Below are positions 61,103 to 64,000 of a DNA stretch of 64,000 nt, piece after piece (position 1 is the stretch's first letter; the number at the start of each line of letters is the position of its first letter). The stretch comes from Chlamydiales bacterium (GTDB lineage: Bacteria; Chlamydiota; Chlamydiia; Chlamydiales; Rhabdochlamydiaceae): contig JACPOL010000008.1 of assembly GCA_016185065.1 (NCBI GenBank), positions 620,001-684,000 on the forward strand. Reading direction: 5' to 3'. The notes under the pieces were generated by a model. The model made no database searches and was not told the DNA's origin. It saw only the letters and a program-made list of their open reading frames with translations. Both the position numbers and the translations under genes were made by a program.

Positions 61103-62683
61103 ATGAGCTTTCCTGAGCCAGATTACCATCAGCATGAGGAGTTCCGCAATCGCAGCATGAAGCTGGCAGAGATTCGCCAGATGGGGATCGATCCCTACCC
61201 TCACAAGTATACGCCATCGACTTCGATCGAAGACCTACTCGCCAAATACAATGATAAAGAGGTGGGGCATAGCGAAGAGGCTGGAAATGGCGCAACCGAG
61301 AAGGTCACGATTGCAGGCAGGCTGGTTCTATTCAGAGCGATGGGAAAGAACGCTTTCGGACAGGTTCAAGATGGCGCATCGCGCGTGCAGATCATGTTCA
61401 ACCGCGACCTAACAAAGGTGCGTGGATTAGATGGCAAAGAGGAGGAGCTCACTCCGCTTAAATTCATCGAGAAGAAGCTCGATTTAGGCGACATCGTGGG
61501 AGTTGAAGGACACCTCTTCCGCACACAGAAGGGCGAGCTTACGATCTTTGCTAAAGAGGTTACTCTTCTCTGCAAATCTCTACTTCCTCTGCCGGACAAG
61601 CACGCCGGAATCGCAGATGTGGGCGTTCGCCACCGCAAGCGCTGGCTCGACCTGATCAGCAACCCAGATGTTCTTCAGCGCTTTCAGATGCGAAGCCGCA
61701 TCCTCCACTTTGTGCGCGGCTACTTTCAAAAGCAGGGATTTCTAGAAGTTGAAACTCCGATTCTGCAGCATATTTACGGCGGCGCAGAGGCCAGACCCTT
61801 TGTAACCGAATTAAATGCTCTACACCAGGAGATGTACCTGCGCATTGCGCTCGAGCTCTCACTAAAAAAACTGGTTGTCGGAGGAATGGAGAAGGTCTTT
61901 GAGATCAGCAAGGTCTTTCGCAATGAGGGTATCGACCGCACGCACAACCCAGAATTTACAATGCTGGAAGCCTACGCCTCCTACTGGGACTATAACGACA
62001 TGATGGTCTTTACGGAGAAGCTCTTCGAAGAGATCGCTCTCTCCCTTTTCAACACCACAAAGATCCGCGTGAAGACCCACTCTGGCGACGGAGAGACCGA
62101 GATCGACATGAAGACCCCCTGGAAGCGGCTCACGATGAAAGAGAGCATCCGCGTCTATGCAAGTATCGATGTCGATGCGCTCACTGACGAGCAGCTAAGA
62201 GCAGTTTTAAAAGAGAAGGGGTCTGTAGATCCAAAGGTCATTGCGAAAGCAACGCGAGGTCTTCTGATCTCCCACCTCTTCCAAGAGCTTGTTGAGAAGC
62301 ACCTAATTCAACCCCACCACATCATCGACCATCCGATCGAAACAACGCCTCTCTGTAAATTGCATCGCGATCCGAAAGTGCGCCTGGAAAACGTGGTTGA
62401 GCGCTTTGAGACCTTCATCAACGGAAATGAGTTCTGCAACTCCTACAGCGAATTAAACGACCCGGAGCTGCAGCGCCACCTTCTTCTCTCACAAGCCGAA
62501 AAGCGGCTTGCTGGAGATGAAGAGGCCCATCCCCTCGATGAGGAGTTTATCGAAGCGATCTGCCAGGGAATGCCACCAAGTGCCGGCGTAGGAATTGGAA
62601 TGGACAGGCTCGTGATGCTCTTTACCGGAGCCTCCACGATCAAGGAGGTCCTCTTCTTCCCGCTGACTAGACCAGAGGAGTAG
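61103..62683 (+). CDS. lysS: Lysyl-tRNA synthetase, class II
   Basis: A 526-residue class II enzyme. It has an N-terminal OB-fold anticodon-binding domain (VTIAGRLVLFRAMGKNAFGQV and LGDIVGVEGHLFRTQKGEL), motif 1 around FLEVETPILQ, motif 2 FRNEGIDRTHNPEFTMLEAY and motif 3 GIGMDRLVMLF. It charges tRNA-Lys in the cytoplasm. A GTGGAG site precedes the ATG. The MFS gene follows after 4 bases. A lysS gene near priA fits the chlamydial order as I recall it. Confidence 0.97.
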   Translation: MSFPEPDYHQHEEFRNRSMKLAEIRQMGIDPYPHKYTPSTSIEDLLAKYNDKEVGHSEEAGNGATEKVTIAGRLVLFRAMGKNAFGQVQDGASRVQIMFNRDLTKVRGLDGKEEELTPLKFIEKKLDLGDIVGVEGHLFRTQKGELTIFAKEVTLLCKSLLPLPDKHAGIADVGVRHRKRWLDLISNPDVLQRFQMRSRILHFVRGYFQKQGFLEVETPILQHIYGGAEARPFVTELNALHQEMYLRIALELSLKKLVVGGMEKVFEISKVFRNEGIDRTHNPEFTMLEAYASYWDYNDMMVFTEKLFEEIALSLFNTTKIRVKTHSGDGETEIDMKTPWKRLTMKESIRVYASIDVDALTDEQLRAVLKEKGSVDPKVIAKATRGLLISHLFQELVEKHLIQPHHIIDHPIETTPLCKLHRDPKVRLENVVERFETFINGNEFCNSYSELNDPELQRHLLLSQAEKRLAGDEEAHPLDEEFIEAICQGMPPSAGVGIGMDRLVMLFTGASTIKEVLFFPLTRPEE

Positions 62684-62687
62684 AACG

Positions 62688-63938
62688 ATGTTTAAGATGT
62701 TTAAGTCGCAATCTCGTTTTTGGAGCGCCTGCTTAGGCAACCTGTTTGAACACTACGACACGGCGCTCTTCGGCTTCCTCTCGCCATTTCTCGCTCCCCT
62801 CTTCTTTCCCAAGCAGGATCCGATCACGGCGCTTATCCTCACCTACTCTATGATTCCGATGGGGATGCTTGCTCGTCCGATCGGTTCGCTCGTATTCGGT
62901 TACATCGGCGACAGATATGGACGCAAAAATGCACTCTTTTTAACTCTGAGCGGCATGGCTGTTGTCTCCGCACTCATCGCTGCATGCCCCACCCACGCCC
63001 AGGTTGGATTCTTTGCGCCGGCGCTTCTCTGCCTAGGAAGAATTTTGCAGAACTTCCTCGCTGCGGGCGAGACGATGGGAGGCGCGATCTTCCTTCTTGA
63101 GAATACGGAAGAGAAGCACCACGACCTCCTCAGCAGCCTCTACAACGCCTCTACAATCGGCGGAATCCTGCTCGCCTCTGCGGGCGCTGCACTTCTCAGC
63201 TACTACCATGTGATTGAAGGCGGCTGGCGCCTTCTCTATGTTTTTGGATGTATCACAGCCCTCTTCGGCTGCCTCCTGCGCAGAAATGTCGAGATTCCCA
63301 ATGCAGCAGAGCCTTCCACACCCTCTATTACGAAGACACTCAAAATTTTCTGGGAGTATCGCAATAGCCTCCTGCTCATTGCAATCGTTTCAGGACTCGC
63401 TTATGCCAACTATTCGGTTGCGCTTGTAGTGATGAATGGTTTTGTTCCGCTGATCTCCGACCTCACAAAAGAGCAGATGATTGCGCTCAACACCTCGCTG
63501 CTCGTCTTCGACTTTGCGATCCTCCCCTTCTTTGGATGGCTCGCTTCGAAAGTCTCACGGGAGAAGGTGATGATCGGCTCTGCACTCGCCATTGCAATTA
63601 GTGCGATTCCCCTCTTTCTTCTTCTGAAGGGAGCCACGCTTCTCACTGTAATCGGCGTACGCATCTGCTTTGTTGTCCTGGGCGTCTCCTTCTTCGCTAG
63701 CTTCCACGCCTGGTCGCAGCAGCTCATTCCTCCTGCTCACCGCTACCTTCTGATCTCTTTTGGATATGCACTCGGATCGCAGCTCTTTGGAGGCCCCACT
63801 GCAGCCCTCACTCTCTGGGCATTCAAACAGACAGGCTCAGTCTCCAGTGCCGCCTGGTACTGGATCGCCCTCGCCCTCACCAGCAGCCTCGGCCTTCTCC
63901 TCGCCGCTCGCTCCCGCCAAAAAGCACTTTCAACTTGA
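62688..63938 (+). CDS. MFS transporter of the metabolite:H+ symporter (ProP-like) type
   Basis: A 416-residue protein with twelve hydrophobic helices. The MHS-type start FEHYDTALFGFLSPFLAP resembles ProP/ShiA/KgtP carriers, and the conserved RPIGSLVFGYIGDRYGRKNA is the loop 2-3 MFS signature. A second copy of that loop is visible in the middle as FGWLASKVSREKV. It would import a small metabolite with protons at the inner membrane; substrate unknown (proline/betaine, dicarboxylates and amino acids are family options). It follows lysS by four bases, so they are cotranscribed. Confidence 0.9.
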   Translation: MFKMFKSQSRFWSACLGNLFEHYDTALFGFLSPFLAPLFFPKQDPITALILTYSMIPMGMLARPIGSLVFGYIGDRYGRKNALFLTLSGMAVVSALIAACPTHAQVGFFAPALLCLGRILQNFLAAGETMGGAIFLLENTEEKHHDLLSSLYNASTIGGILLASAGAALLSYYHVIEGGWRLLYVFGCITALFGCLLRRNVEIPNAAEPSTPSITKTLKIFWEYRNSLLLIAIVSGLAYANYSVALVVMNGFVPLISDLTKEQMIALNTSLLVFDFAILPFFGWLASKVSREKVMIGSALAIAISAIPLFLLLKGATLLTVIGVRICFVVLGVSFFASFHAWSQQLIPPAHRYLLISFGYALGSQLFGGPTAALTLWAFKQTGSVSSAAWYWIALALTSSLGLLLAARSRQKALST

Positions 63939-63950
63939 AACGATCTTTTT

Positions 63951-64000
63951 TGGAGTGCGGCGACTCGGCGCCGCTTTTCTCGAGATCGACCTGGCGATCT
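63951..64000. repeat. R2-like fragment at the window end
   Basis: TGGAGTGCGGCGACTCGGCG followed by CCGC resembles the hairpin block of repeat R2. It is cut by the window edge, so its full length is unknown. Confidence 0.5.

Noticed and set aside
1-64000. tRNA, rRNA, tmRNA, SRP RNA or RNase P genes
   Set aside because: I looked through the gaps and found no cloverleaf or conserved RNA core; very short or diverged RNAs could be missed without a covariance search.
1-64000. CRISPR array
   Set aside because: The repeats seen are dispersed palindromes, not regularly spaced direct repeats with unique spacers.

Overview
The window reads as a chromosomal piece of an environmental (non-Chlamydiaceae) member of the Chlamydiae. 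Three things support this. First, the class I ribonucleotide reductase small subunit carries Phe at the radical-Tyr position (residue 127), as in Chlamydia, and its large subunit has three N-terminal ATP-cones. Second, the gene groups rmuC-pssA-nrdA-nrdB-M16 protease-htrA, sucC-sucD, phoH-SWIM protein-SH3b adhesin and priA/lysS match chlamydial neighbourhoods as I remember them. Third, there are eukaryote-like proteins (four F-box proteins, one MYND zinc finger) of the kind amoeba-associated chlamydiae use on host cells. I cannot name the genus.

Layout. 1-9.9 kb: end of a band-7 protein, a lone sugar-type binding protein, a leftward metal ABC operon, an exported FkbM-like methyltransferase, clpB, an esterase and an exported LOG-family protein. 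9.9-17.2 kb is accessory: a MYND-finger gene bracketed by two direct copies of a dispersed repeat (R1), nested palindromes (R2), then an RHS giant with a hydrolase-like C-terminus and an overlapping lipoprotein gene that may be its partner. 17.3-31.9 kb is mostly housekeeping (esterase, glycosyltransferase, CFA-type methyltransferase with a signal peptide, PhoH, Ctad1-like SH3b protein, DUF455, ComM, RmuC, PssA). 32.2-41.0 kb: nrdA-nrdB-M16C protease-htrA. 41.0-48.2 kb is accessory: umuDC, a higBA toxin-antitoxin pair with a palindromic operator, and a three-gene F-box operon whose members share N- and C-terminal segments around divergent middles. 48.3-52.5 kb: site-2 protease, sucD, sucC and convergent ftsY.

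52.5-57.0 kb looks like a small island inserted at the 3' end of ftsY. A diverged second copy of the last 81 bases of ftsY lies at 56932-57012. Between the two copies sit an F-box/LRR protein, an R1 repeat, and a four-gene polymorphic-toxin locus: an exported TPR protein with a toxin-like C-terminus, two paralogous small proteins that are candidate immunities, and a lipoprotein. 57.0-64 kb: R2 repeats, a priA-linked gene, priA, an orphan HigA with only the last codons of its HigB left, a head-to-head R1 pair, lysS and an MFS transporter.

The strongest candidates for undescribed biology are the toxin locus in the ftsY island, the RHS/lipoprotein pair, the F-box operon, the MYND protein and the R1 repeat family that accompanies several of them. 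I see no tRNA, rRNA, CRISPR array, transposase, integrase or replication origin.
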